The notes beneath the pieces were generated by a model. It had not been told where the DNA came from and ran no database searches. It was given only the letters and a program-made list of their open reading frames with translations. A DNA stretch of 64,000 nucleotides, taken from Acanthosepion lycidas. Taxonomy: Eukaryota > Mollusca > Cephalopoda > Sepiida > Sepiidae. Location: the NCBI GenBank assembly GCA_963932145.1, contig OZ010600.1:48947377-49011376 (forward strand), read 5' to 3'. A program made the translations under genes and the position numbers. Positions 43,797 to 53,943 of the stretch are shown here, in pieces (within the stretch, counting starts at the first letter, position 1; every line of letters begins with the position of its first letter).

Positions 43797-43818
43797 TTTT
43801 TTTTTTTTTTTTTTTTCC
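43797..43818. repeat. Poly-T tract in LINE 5' UTR
   Basis: A run of 20 or so T (A on the element's strand) immediately upstream of ORF1. Confidence 0.9.
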
Positions 43819-44203
43819 AAAAAATGTCCGGTACAAACAAAATAAAATTAAAGAAAAAACGTGGACAACCAAAATTAGAACTGATTCAATCAAAACCAAA
43901 AATATACTGCAAACAAAGGCGTGGGAGGGGGAAAAAATACAGGAAGGAAAAAATAAAGGAGAACAAAAAAATTAAAAACACAAATATGTGAACAAAAATA
44001 ATAAAAAACAGGAGAAAAACTGAAAAAAGATTAAAATGGATTTAACAAATAAAAATGAAACTTAACTCAACCGTACTTTCGTCAAAACGCTTACACAAAA
44101 GCCAACAGTACTACAAACATATATAACTAGTGAGTTCCATTGTATATATGTACTAGTGCTTTGTGTATATATACTAGTGAGTTAGCCCAAATGCCTTGAC
44201 TGA

Positions 44204-44272
44204 CTTTATAGTCCACCAATAGAATGTTAACCAATCAGAAGACGTAGAACATTCAATCTGTCGTGTATAAAG
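44204..44272. promoter_or_regulatory. Bidirectional promoter-like block: two CCAAT boxes between outward TATA boxes
   Basis: CCAAT at 44216-44220 and 44231-44235 (the second in the NF-Y-like context ACCAATCAGAAG). TATAAAG at 44266-44272 faces right; its mirror CTTTATA at 44204-44210 reads TATAAAG facing left, toward the LINE. A right-facing start would fall near 44.30 kb and a left-facing one near 44.17 kb. No coding frame follows on the right within about 1 kb, so the right-hand transcript, if any, would be non-coding or spliced. Confidence 0.5.
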
Positions 44273-44299
44273 GCGGCCATTTTGTTTACTCTACCCGAA

Positions 44300-45480
44300 T
44301 GTCCAGTCCAGATTGTCAGCCGAAGAGAAACAAAAGGACGAACTACGCTCTGCTACATTTAGCAAAATATCCACTGCTAACCTGAACAACGCTTTCCTAC
44401 TGTCTTTGAAATATTCACTGCTAACCTCTGGATTCTATACTCGAAGACGACCGTCAGAATGAACAACATTTAGAGTTAGAGGGATTTTTTCCGAACATAG
44501 TCAGCACACTGTGGCCGTGTTCGTAGATAATATTATTGAAAGTTGTTTTTTCTTTTTTATTATTAAGGTTTCTATTATTTTAAATCTTTCTTTTTAATAG
44601 AGATGAGGTTATTATGCTTGTATTTTTTACTAGTATGTTTCAGATGGAGTCTGGTAAGTTTGTGTGTGTGTTTAAATGGGTTCTAATAGAGCTGTGGTCG
44701 GATAAGTGTAACGTATATCGTCTGGAGAGGCATGTATTAGTGTGACCGATCTAATTATGAGTTTGGTTTGATCAACAACACAGTTCTTTAAGGGACATTA
44801 AAACTCGTAAATAAGGTTCGTTCTTTGTAGTTTTAATTTTGCAGGTGTGTTGTTATTTTTAGAATAAGGTTAGAAGTTTTAAATTTTTTGTAGTATGTAA
44901 TTAATTTAATTTTTTGTTCGGGTCAACTGAAGTAGTGTATTTCTTTATATTTCTATATATAGAGAGTTGATGTGCATTTGGATTTTGTAGAAAATATTTG
45001 TTATTTTGGTCTGTGTGTTCAGTATCGTTATTATTTACTTTGGAAAGAAATAGTCTAATCTGCTAGTCGGTTAGGAAAACCGTTGTTAACTACTGCGTGT
45101 TTTTCATTGTTGAGTTCTTTAAAGAAAAGTAGACGAGAGGATGAATTCTCGTGGACTCTCTTCAGGAAGTTATTTATCACTGTTATTTTGTATCTGAGTG
45201 GCCTTTCGCTTTTAAAATTAAGGTGACTCTTTCTGCTAGTGTTTTTTATACAATGAAGTGGTAAAAATGTTGTTGCAAAGTAACAACTTAAAAGTAAAAA
45301 TAAAGTCATACATGATAATGGCTAAAAAATAAAACCATCCTTGATAATAGGTAAAAGTATAGCGGGGAGCGTTTGGAAATAAGAACATTTGGACAGTTTC
45401 TATACACTTTGTGCCCAGAAAAGTAAATAAGAACAGAAGAAAAATTAAATAAAAGTTTAATCGTGGAACTTTGTTTATCG
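44300..45480. other. Possible transcript region, no ORF recognised
   Basis: Downstream of the promoter-like block. A CACTGCTAACCT motif occurs at about 44.373 and 44.415 kb. AATAAA is at about 45.30 kb. No coding homology. Confidence 0.35.
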
Positions 45481-45482
45481 TC

Positions 45483-45487
<5 letters not shown>

Positions 45488-45551
<64 letters not shown>
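45488..45551. repeat. (TA)n microsatellite
   Basis: Long TA array; a second one lies at 45673-45723, with about 120 bp of unassigned sequence between. Confidence 0.95.
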
Positions 45552-45554
<3 letters not shown>

Positions 45555-45669
45555 GGTTGGAGCCTAAGACTTATTTTTTCTACTGTTTGGACCATTTTCT
45601 TGTTTCCTGGGAACGCCAAAACAGAAACTTCGCTATGTCTTCAGACCAATTTCGACTTTCATGAATCAT

Positions 45670-45724
<55 letters not shown>

Positions 45725-45725
<1 letters not shown>

Positions 45726-47275
45726 AGGTACCTTCATTTATCATCATGCTTCACATATTTTCCCACCAAATTGTCATTTACACGATATTTTATCATTGGT
45801 TAAATCTTTTGTCATTTACAGGGCAATTTTTCCAACAGCTATTTTTCATAGAGTCTGCACAGTTCCACAAATGAGAGACCGAAAAAATAATCTTGAAATC
45901 TACCACGTTTATTTTTTTTTTTTTACTTTAGTGTGATTTTTTTAATCAAAATATATATGATGCTTCAAAAATCGCATTACCATTGAAAAACCATGTCAAT
46001 TTTATATTGACAAGATTTTAATATTAAATATTTTTTTTTAAAAAGTGGTTTTAAAATTTGATTATATTTTACTTTATATTTTCTCACAATATATAAGTTT
46101 AAATTTGACAATTACTATTGAAAAAAGAACAATTTTGAAATGAAAAATCCAAATTTACTCTAAATTATAAATTTTAATTTAATATTTTGCTCTAAAATCT
46201 AGATTGAAAATTGAAATCAACATTTAAAAAACTAGATCTACTTTAATCCAAAATTAAAATTTTGAAAGTACAATTTTGAAAAAAAAATATATTAAACAAT
46301 TACTTTATTAACTTTTGACAGTTACTCTTATAATATTTATTTTTAAAAGATGGTTTTAATATTTTTTCATTTACTAAATAGAATCATGTTTCTGTGTGTG
46401 ACAATATATTATGAAGAAATTTTATTGGTCGAATTATAGAAGATGATGTCATGCAAATTTTCCTGGGTTAATATTTCACAACTGCCAATTGTCGCGTGAC
46501 TTTTGGGACATCTTGTTAATCACTGAAAATTCTTTCTTTTTTTTTTATCTCCAGAACTTTTTGTAATTTTTGCTTCTTGGTCTGTTATTTTCGGTAACGT
46601 GCTCAAAATAATCTTAGAAGTCATTGACACAGATATTATGGCGAAACTTTTATAGAATTCATTTCATTTTTTTTTTTTTCAGCTGCTTTCCAGGAGACAA
46701 CTTTATCATTTTTACAAGAATCTGGGTTAACAATATTTAACAATTTATGAATTCTGATTATTTTTCGATTTAATTATTCCACCACACATCTATCTCAGTT
46801 TCATATTTTCTATTGCATCATCCATTGTTTTTGACGGGGAACGCTGACATTTTTTATTTTTATTTTCAAAAACTTAATATGTTTAAATGCTTTCGAAAAA
46901 TAATTTTTGTTGGTTTCTTTTTGTAAGTCATTTCGATAGCCTTCATTGACCTTCTTATTTCTTTTTCAGTGCGTGGTAGATTTAAATTTCTTGCATGAAC
47001 AGCATTTGACAGAAGAGAAATTTCCTTAAAAACATTTATCATGAAGGCTGCATCTTCAAAAAAAAAAAAAAAAAAAAAATCCCGGAAAGACGTCTAGCCA
47101 TTTCCACACATTTTTCTTTAAAATAAAAAAAAAAGTATTCGTACAATTCTAGATAAACACACCATACGGTAACTATTGATATATGTCTACAAGCAGCCAA
47201 TCTTGGTCTTAAAACGCTACAAATCTTTATAATTCATAATGAAAGATGTCAAACTTTTAATAAGTTCCATTTGTT
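45725..47275. other. Very AT-rich interval, no gene
   Basis: A/T homopolymer-rich DNA including a 21-base A run near 47.06 kb. No element recognised. Confidence 0.5.
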
Positions 47276-47279
47276 TTTA

Positions 47280-47448
47280 CAGTGTAAACCGGGTATAAGA
47301 GAGTTGTCGGGACGGGATATGAAGTCTCTTATATCCGGGTTTCTCTTAAATCCGGGTTTGGTCTATTTTGTTTAGGTAAGTATGGCTCTAATTTGGGCCC
47401 AGTGAAAATCTCTTATATCCGGGTTTCTCCTATATCCGGGTTACACTG
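47280..47448 (-). mobile_element. pogo-type MITE
   Basis: Ends are CAGTGTAAACCGGGTATAAG and, inverted, CAGTGTAACCCGGATATAGG, with TA on both sides (47278-47279, 47449-47450). Subterminal ATCCGGGTTTCTC repeats and the core GGTCTATTTTGTTTAGG are shared with the copies at 48.57 and 52.46 kb. 169 bp, no coding capacity. Confidence 0.9.
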
Positions 47449-47517
47449 TATTTATTTTTATTTGATTGGTGAAAAAACCTATATAAATATTTAAATTAGC
47501 TTAAAGAGGTGTTCTGG

Positions 47518-47690
47518 GATAAGCAGTTATTATTATTTACATTCGGACGAGTATTCTCAGCTTAGTTGTTATTATCACAACGTTTCAGACCTCTGGCCTT
47601 CTTCAGATCTGTTTCGATCCGGCTAATATTCAGGGATTTGGAACTGAACACTTTGTTTAATCTAAGGGTATACATTGTTCTCGTTTTATT
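47518..47690 (-). repeat. CTGAAGAA-hairpin-GAAACG tail module
   Basis: Minus strand: ATCTGAAGAAGGCCAGAGG then TCTGAAACGTTGTGATAATA and CGTCCGAATGTAAATAATAA. GGCC-AGA-GGTC can form a short stem between CTGAAGAA and GAAACG. Related to the 33.0/34.0-kb palindromes and the 16.1-kb SINE tail. Confidence 0.65.
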
Positions 47691-47890
47691 TTCTAAGTCT
47701 AGGGATATCTCTTCTTGAATTCTTTGTACTGCTCAGTAATTGCTAGCTGTGTTTCAAATGAATCTGGCTCTGTACTAACCAGACTAAGAATTAAACTCAC
47801 AATTTAATTCGACAGGTCACCCCATGAGTGACTTTCACTATAGGTAGTAACTATCTATAAGTATCTGTAAGTCAACGGACTACAGAGGCA

Positions 47891-48420
47891 GGTCGAAATC
47901 TTTTTCGGCTAGACGGTCGAATTCTCTGCCTCTGAGCAGAGAGGAACCCGGGCGAGACTCCGCCGAAGGGCAGAGTTTCGTTCGGGGAGGTTGACCAACC
48001 CGATCCCGTAATGCGGGTTCTACGGGCATTTTTTGGCCGAGCCTACAGGCTACGAGAAACCACATTAAACCCGGCCTTGAGCCACATGCAACCCCCGTGG
48101 TGGGTGGCTAAATATGCTAGCCGAAATCTTTTTCGGCTACACAGTCGAGCTCTCTGCCTCTGAGCAGAGATGAACCCGGACGAGGCTCAGTTGAAGGGCA
48201 AAGTCTCGTTCGGAGAGGTTGACCAAACCGATCCCATTCATGCGGATACTACGGGTATTTTTTGCTCAAGCCTACGGGCTCGGGAGACCCACATAAAACT
48301 CGACCTTGTGCCACATCTATTCTCGTGGGAGGTGTGTGTTAGTAAATATCGTCTGGCCGAAATCTTTTTCGGCTTGCTGGTCGAACTCTCTGCCTCTGAG
48401 CAGTGAGGGAGCCAGACAGT
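47891..48420 (+). mobile_element. Tandem SINE-Q units (2.3 copies)
   Basis: Units start at 47891, 48119 and 48355 (periods 228 and 236 bp); the third stops after about 65 bp. Each start has the hairpin GCCGAAATCTTTTTCGGC and then CTCTGCCTCTGAGCAG. Body landmarks are AAGGGCA(G/A)AGT(T/C)TCGTTCGG, GGTTGACCAA, the stem-loop GAGCCTACxGGCT, CCTTG(A/T)GCCACAT and a final GTGG-rich AGTAAATAT or CTAAATATG. No tRNA box found. Confidence 0.8.
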
Positions 48421-48492
48421 ATTAATTTCTTTTGGAAAACTTGAATCATCGTGTCCGCAAAGCCACCCCCCACAAAAAAAAACAAAAAACAA

Positions 48493-49302
48493 GTGTCGGA
48501 CGGTTTTTCATTGCTATTATTTTAACTACATTCGCTCCTTGGCAACGCTGATTGCTTTAAAAGGCGATACAGTGTAACCCAGATATAAGAGACCTGGATA
48601 TAAGAGAAACCCGGATATAAGAGAGATTTTCTCTGGGCCCAAATCAGAGCCATACTTACCTAAACAAAATAGACCAAGCCCGGATATAAGAGAAACCCGG
48701 ATATAAGAGACTTCTTCTCCGGTCCCGACAACTCTCTCATATCCGGGTTACACTGTATTTAGAATTGTAATAAAATCTAAACATATAATGAAAGTGAATT
48801 TATGCATTTTTGTTCTTGAGAATTTAAAACAAATTATTAAAGACTATTTAATTACTAGATTGTTTATTTACGAGAATAATTTTATATTTACAACATCCCA
48901 AGAACTAATACAATGAAAATTAATGCATTATTTATCATTTCCCAATTTCTAAAGAAATAAATATGCAACAAATTTTTGTTCATAAATTTATAAACATTTG
49001 CTGAATTATTAAAATATATGAAACAACTATAGGGAAATCCTTAATATTTACCATTTTATAAAGTTCGAAATAATTAACCGATGTTTTGCCAAACTTCCAA
49101 TAAACAATCTAATAAATAAATAGTGTTTAATATTTTGTTGTAAATTTTCAAGAACAAAAAAATTATGAATTCAAATTCATCATATATTTAGCCTTTATTA
49201 CAATTCTAATCATCGCTTTTTAAAATAATAAACATTGTCCAGGAGTGAAGGTAGTTAAAATAATAGCGGTGTGAAGGGAAAAAAAAACCGTCCTTTTAAC
49301 AC
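48493..49302. mobile_element. Foldback (long inverted repeat) element with nested MITE
   Basis: Left arm 48493-48569 plus 48758-48885 and right arm 49302-49100 (reverse complement) are colinear: GGACGGTTTTT, GCTATTATTTTAACTAC, TTAGAATTGTAATAAA, TTTTTGTTCTTGA(G/A)AATTTA and ATTACTAGATTGTTTATT-type landmarks. The single-copy middle is about 215 bp. The left arm is interrupted by a TA-flanked pogo MITE which the right arm lacks. No target duplication established. Confidence 0.75.
48570..48755 (+). mobile_element. pogo-type MITE nested in the foldback
   Basis: CAGTGTAACCCAGATATAAG to CGGGTTACACTG with TA at 48568-48569 and 48756-48757. The uninterrupted right arm (GCGATGATTAGAATTG) shows the empty site. 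Confidence 0.9.
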
Positions 49303-49735
49303 ACCGTTTTTTAAGGCACGAAGGTTCAATTTTTCTAATTTTTTACATGTGATGCTTATATATTTTTTTAATTTACATCAACAATGGTTTTTGCAAATGC
49401 ATACTATCTTTCAGTTGCATTGGATACATATATTACTTATTTGTTTTTCTGCTTAGTCATAGATTTTCCTGAAATTGTGACATATAAAAATTTATATATC
49501 GTTTACATATATATATATATATATATATATGTACTATTATTATTGGTGTTGACGAAACATAGATGTGTCTGATCAACGCGCCTGCAATAAGGATTAACTG
49601 GCCATTCTAGCAAACGAGCATATTCGAAAATTCTTATTTTGCCAATATAATAACTTTTATTTTAGCCTTCTCTCGGGTTCATAATGAACTCTATTGTTAC
49701 TTAGAGCCATCCATAGAGTTATTTGTTTTTTTTTA
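49303..49735. other. No gene recognised
   Basis: AT-rich with a TA array at about 49508-49531. Confidence 0.5.
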
Positions 49736-49739
49736 ATTT

Positions 49740-49885
49740 GATCTGTGTATGTTTCTGAATTTCTTTTCAACTTCTCCTTCATCTTCTATGTGCCAGGCCA
49801 CTTCAGGACAATGACGATCAAGGCTCTCCACTGTTTCCTGTTCTTTGTATCTCTTAGTAAAGTTTCATAATTTCAAGATCACTTT
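49740..49885 (-). mobile_element. LINE-C 3' end fragment
   Basis: Minus-strand text corresponds to the final KETGNSGEP.. region (WRALIVIVLKWPGT-like) and its 3' UTR, as at 4.2 kb. Confidence 0.65.
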
Positions 49886-50390
49886 TTGAGTCGATTCTTT
49901 TTCTCCAACAAACGATTTGTTGATGCAAACATATTTGGTGATGACAGTTTTACTTTCTCGTATATTAAACTTTTATTTTCAAATTAAATATTATATTATA
50001 TACTTTGAGAAGTGATTTTTAGATTTATATTACTTGTTCGTGACACCGAACATTTATGTTCTAATAAATATTGGATAAATATTTAATGGTGGATTCATTA
50101 TATATGCCATACAGTGTATGATAGGTGATATAAGAAAATTATACTCATATATATATATAGGAAACATTTTCAGATTGTAATAGATTTAAAAACAGGGTCA
50201 AATATAATATTATTTCGTCCATGCTTAGAATATTTGTTGTAACCCAGGAAAGGTTACTGAATAGAATAATCACACGAAGGTTGGTAATGAATGATAATAC
50301 TTGGGACAAGAACAACACATATAAGATTCGCCAGCGGCGCGTAGAAGATGTAGTCAACTGCTAGAAGTGAGTCAAGTGAATTTCACAATG
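49886..50390. other. No gene recognised
   Basis: AT-rich, no element assigned. Confidence 0.45.
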
Positions 50391-50419
50391 AATCTTCAAC
50401 TGCAGGATATCTACCAACC

Positions 50420-50624
50420 GCCCCACGCGGTCAGATGTGACACAAGGCTGAATTTAATGTAGGGCATCCGAGCCCGTATGCTCGGTTAAAAACTCCCCGT
50501 AGACCCCGTATAAAATGGGGTCACGTAGCTGTTTCCCGAGATGAGACTCTGCCCTTCGACATAGCCTCGTTTGGGGATCCTATCTGCCCGGAGACAAAGT
50601 GTTTGACCAGCACTGCTGGAGATC
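50420..50624 (-). mobile_element. SINE-Q copy with 23-29-bp target duplication
   Basis: Flanking copies at 50391-50419 and 50625-50653 match at 28 of 29 positions (the last 23 perfectly; core CAACTGCAGGATATC). Inside, minus strand: AACGAGGCTATGTCGAAGG, GCAGAGTCTCATCTCGGG, GAGCATACGGGCTC stem-loop, CCTTGTGTCACATCTGACC and CGTGGGGCGGTTGG at the 3' end. Inserted in a LINE-C copy. Defines both ends of the family at 205 bp. Confidence 0.9.
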
Positions 50625-50653
50625 AATCTCCAACTGCAGGATATCTACCAACC

Positions 50654-51060
50654 ATCGCACTATTTCTCCTATACCTTGTCTTGCCATCCATTTACACAGA
50701 CTCGTTAGGTTCGTTATGTGTAGATTTCCTGTGTGCCTCTTGTCATCAATATGTCCTGTGAGTGTTACATTTTCCAAGCCATCTTTCCTTATTATGCGCT
50801 CTAGAAATTTCAATTGTTTTTTTTCTGATGTTAAATATAAGTGTCCATTTCGTTTCCATTTTTTCGAAACCTTCGTCTTTTCTCATATGTTCAGTACATG
50901 GGATTCTCAGCATCCTTCTCTAGAACCACATTTCTGCTGTTTGAAGTCTCTTCTTCATCTTTGAGATTGTCTAGCAGTCAATACCATATAGAAGGACTGG
51001 TATTACATAGCAGTTTAGTACCCTTTGTTGTGTTTAAATTACTAATACTTGCATGGCGTC
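50654..51060 (-). mobile_element. LINE-C (RTE-like) fragment
   Basis: Minus-strand frame reads MKFLERIIRKDGLENVTLTG, HIDDKRHTGNLHITNLTSLC and KWMARQGIGEIVRW, equivalent to the KFLGHIMRKEGLENLTLTGH region. Upstream blocks of the same ORF reach to about 51.06 kb. Confidence 0.82.
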
Positions 51061-51490
51061 GTAAAATAAATAGTCGGTGGCCTAAATCAGATATATATTG
51101 GTCGATGGCCATTTCAGATATTGAATTTTAAAGATGTTTTTTTTTTAATAATTTGATCCTTTATTGAGATAATCAAAATGCTGATGTCCCACACTACCAA
51201 AAGAGGCAAAGAACCCCTATCAATACTGGAAAGAGCGATAACAGTTACTGGACTTGTGATATCTATTTTGCTGAAAAATTGTGAAAGATATATAAATTTC
51301 AGTAGAATGTAGCCCTGACTGCTCGGTAAATGGATGCCGGATATTTCCTTATAAGGAAAAGGCTAATATGTCTATAATCATTGGAAACAGAAACTGCACC
51401 TTGATCACAGTCCAATCGCCAGGAAATGAAAAAAAATATTACCATTACCATTTCATAAAGTGAATAAAAAATTTTGTTTTGATTTTAAAT
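51061..51490. other. No gene; ATTTCCTTATAAGGAAA repeat inside
   Basis: ATGCCGGATATTTCCTTATA then AGGAAAAGGCTAAT near 51.33 kb matches 8.35 kb. The remainder is unassigned. Confidence 0.5.
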
Positions 51491-51495
51491 ACATA

Positions 51496-52345
51496 CAGGA
51501 TGTGATGAGTAAACTGTCGCCATTTTATTGTTTTAATGTCACGCATGCGCGTTGTGTTTTTTTTTTCGACTGCACAGTATAGTGGGGTCAATTGATCTAT
51601 GACGTAATATATTCCGCCAGAAATTTAGAAACGGCATGCTATAATGCTTGGCATTTGTGCAGGAAGCTCCAATACCTACATTTCAGAATGTTTGGGTGTC
51701 AATCTGAGGAGAGTGCAGAGGATTAGGAAAAAGTGGGATGAGTCTAATGATGATTACAAAGGTAAGGCAGCTTTGAAAACTCGCTCTGATCGTTATGATA
51801 AGAAAAGAACACACGAATTTGTTGGTGAGGGCTTCAGACTCAACACGGAGGCATACATCAAGTGCCTTGAAAGGGTATTACCGCCCTCGGTCAAGAGGGT
51901 GGCTGCTGGACGATTTTATATCTCGCAACAGAACTCTACGCCATGTCAGACAAGCAGGAGAGCCCAGTCATGGCTATCAGAGAATTTCTTCGACTACATC
52001 ATCTCTTAGATTTAGCCACCTAACTCCCCAGACTGCAACCACGGTAATTATTATGTGTGAGACGTAGTTGAACGAGGGACCAGCAAAACTCCTTGCAACA
52101 CCAAAGATGAACTGAAGGCATGGATTATGGCAGCATTCACCAACTTAAACAAGGAAACCGCTCAGAAGAGTTGCAGCAGATTCCGAAGTCGTCCGGAGGA
52201 GATGGATGAAGCCATTGGCGATTATGTTGAATAAATTTACTGTTTAGTATTTCAAGATATTTTTGTGTATTTTTGGTAAATATATCTGTTAAAATGAGAT
52301 GTCAATGCTACTTGAATTTAGACGTAATTTAGACAAGACTTTATC
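51496..52345 (+). mobile_element. Mariner-like (DD37D/maT-type) element, second copy
   Basis: Starts CAGGATGTGATGAGTAAACT after a TA (51494-51495). The leader (TCACGCATGCGCG, GACTGCACAGTATAG, ATTCCGCCAGAAATTTAG) equals that of the 22.1-kb copy but without the repeat D insertion, giving the empty-site sequence. The transposase runs to about 52.23 kb and AT-rich sequence with ATATATCTGTTAAAATGA follows. Confidence 0.85.
51644..52235 (+). pseudogene. Mariner-like DD37D transposase, internally deleted
   Basis: The frame 51644-52009 reads MLGICAGSSNTYISECLGV, RRVQRIRKKWDESNDDYKG (HTH region), RKEHTNLL-like text and then jumps to FRLNTEAYIKCLERVLPPSV and FYISQQNSTPCQTSRRAQSW, where Asn replaces the catalytic Asp of QQDS. 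The segment with the first catalytic Asp (TSDG) has been deleted. After a stop, other frames carry degraded PPNSPDCN and TKDELKA remnants. Confidence 0.85.
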
Positions 52346-52403
52346 CATGTATTCTTGCGTTTTAGTCGCATTATTACCTTGCTTGTGATGAAGAGATTTA
52401 AGA

Positions 52404-52410
<7 letters not shown>
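52345..52410 (+). mobile_element. LINE-A 3' tail fragment
   Basis: GCGTTTTAGTCGCATTATTA then CCTTGCTTGTGATGAAGAGA and TTTAAGAAAAGG resemble the LINE-A 3' UTR and tail. Only the last about 60 bp remain. Confidence 0.5.

Positions 52411-52411
<1 letters not shown>

Positions 52412-52458
<47 letters not shown>
52412..52458. repeat. (TA)n microsatellite
   Basis: Abuts, and appears to have replaced, the first few bases of the following MITE. Confidence 0.95.
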
Positions 52459-52462
<4 letters not shown>

Positions 52463-52640
52463 AACCTGGATATAAGAGACCCGGATATAAGAGAAACGCG
52501 GATATAAGTGAGATTTTCTCTGGTCCCAAATTAGAGCCATGCTTACCTAAACAAAATAGACCAAACCCGGATATAAGCGAAACCCGGATATAAGTCTTCT
52601 TCTCCGCTCCCGACAACTCTCTAATATCCGGGTTACACTG
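52459..52640 (+). mobile_element. pogo-type MITE, left end lost in (TA)n
   Basis: Same family as 48.57 kb: TGTAACCTGGATATAAGAG, GATTTTCTCTGG, CCTAAACAAAATAGACC and CGGGTTACACTG then TA. The CAG of the left end is missing where the TA array begins. Confidence 0.88.
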
Positions 52641-52893
52641 TATATATAAAACAGGCAAAAAATCACCAAGTCAACATGCGTGCCTGGCAAAAGAAGTTTA
52701 TAAAAACAGGAAGTGTCTTTCAGAAATTGACTATGACCTCGATGTTTTTCCTGCAACCAATGGAAGCCATGAGGAAATGTTGTGATATTCTTGAATAAAA
52801 CATTTGTTTAATTATATTTTCCAATAAACTCTGGAGTTTTATCTTCATTTTTTTAATAAATTTCAAAAATTGTACAGATAATTTATGGACTCG

Positions 52894-52896
<3 letters not shown>
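52641..52896. other. No gene recognised
   Basis: No element recognised. Confidence 0.5.
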
Positions 52897-52944
<48 letters not shown>

Positions 52945-53086
52945 AAGAAATATAGTTCGAAGGTGTGCTATATTTATGGGATAAAGTGCTCAATATCAGA
53001 GATAGAGCGTGTGTAAATATAAATATAAAAGTGAACATTGAAGTCAACATTCGGATGCGACAGGCCGGCCTGCTAACTTTTATACT

Positions 53087-53145
<59 letters not shown>

Positions 53146-53163
53146 CTGTGTGTGTGTGTGTGT

Positions 53164-53201
<38 letters not shown>

Positions 53202-53301
53202 ACAATTGATTGGATAAATATAGGTAAATATACGAGCAAGCGTTCGTATACAAATACATACATACATACATACACTCATATATATATATATATATATATA
53301 G
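52897..53301. repeat. Microsatellite cluster with repeat J copy
   Basis: (TA)n arrays at 52897-52940 and 53091-53141, a (TG)n at 53142-53198 and (TA)n at 53277-53301. Repeat J (see 12.53 kb, inverted) occupies about 52960-53060. Open frames across it (Tyr-Ile and Thr-His runs) are artefacts. Confidence 0.9.
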
Positions 53302-53424
53302 TGTAAAAAGGTGCTCAATATTAAATAACAGAGCTATTTCATATATTAAAAACATAAATAATAATGTTGATATATATATAAATATGTGTGTGTGTGGGTG
53401 TGTGCGCGCATGTATTAATCGTTA

Positions 53425-53640
53425 TTTTTATTGGATACTCGTATTTGTGCAGACGCTCCGTTTATTTATTAAACACAGATTTATTTATTTTGGTCTACCG
53501 GAAAATCTTATTAGAGAAAAATCTGTGCTTTGCGTTAGGATTCGAACCAGCATTCCCCTCTGGGAAACGTCATTAGATCTATTGTCCTTTGCCCTTTTCG
53601 GCTACAAAGTGCTTTGAAGACGAAACAAAATTTGAATGGT
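53425..53640 (-). mobile_element. SINE-4 copy
   Basis: Minus strand: TGGTTCGAATCCTAACGC (B box), CTCTAATAAGATTTTCC, TGTTTAATAAATAAACGGAG and GCACAAATACGAGTATCC. A second SINE-4 tail (CATCTGAGTAGACGCACTGT) lies at 53.79-53.84 kb. Confidence 0.75.
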
Positions 53641-53895
53641 GCGTTTAAATACAGACTGATTCTTGAAATAGACATATCTGCTCACTTTCGTCTCCTTACG
53701 TAAATAAAGCAATTTGTAAAGAAAGTGTATAGATTTTTTTTTATTTATTAATCAGAGAGATTTGTATTACTTTAAAACCTTATCTTTGATATTCGCATCT
53801 GAGTAGACGCACTGTTTATTCATTAAACAGTACATTTATTTTGTTGGATTAATAAATATAAAAAAGTTCACCCCGTTTATATATCTATCTATATA

Positions 53896-53899
53896 TCTA

Positions 53900-53941
<42 letters not shown>
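53896..53941. repeat. (TA)n microsatellite
   Basis: TA array preceded by CTAT units. Confidence 0.95.

Positions 53942-53943
<2 letters not shown>

Larger units (their letters stand above)
40555..43820 (-). mobile_element. L1/Tx1-like LINE with ORF1 and endonuclease, RT missing
   Basis: Markedly GC-richer than its surroundings. On the minus strand: 5' UTR with a 20-base A run, ORF1 (43770 to about 41827), a 38-bp gap, and ORF2 from ATG 41788 through the full APE endonuclease. Past the endonuclease the frame continues to about 40.66 kb, after which about 100 bp of non-coding sequence with AATAAA near 40.55 kb follow. The RT and C-terminal regions (over 2.5 kb expected) are absent, consistent with an internal deletion joined to the 3' UTR. 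Disablements are few: one in-frame stop and three one-base homopolymer shifts. Confidence 0.85.

Noticed and set aside
42284-43975. Plus-strand reading frames of up to 188 codons
   Set aside because: They are antisense shadows of the GC-rich LINE ORF1 on the minus strand, which has the zinc knuckle and RRM-like motifs.
44000-45480. LTR around the promoter-like block
   Set aside because: Candidate TG starts near 44.16 kb have no matching CA end with a 5-bp duplication.
52883-53355. Long overlapping reading frames rich in Tyr-Ile or Thr-His
   Set aside because: They translate (TA)n and (TG)n arrays; similar frames at 11.6, 22.6, 40.2, 45.6 and 52.4 kb are rejected for the same reason.
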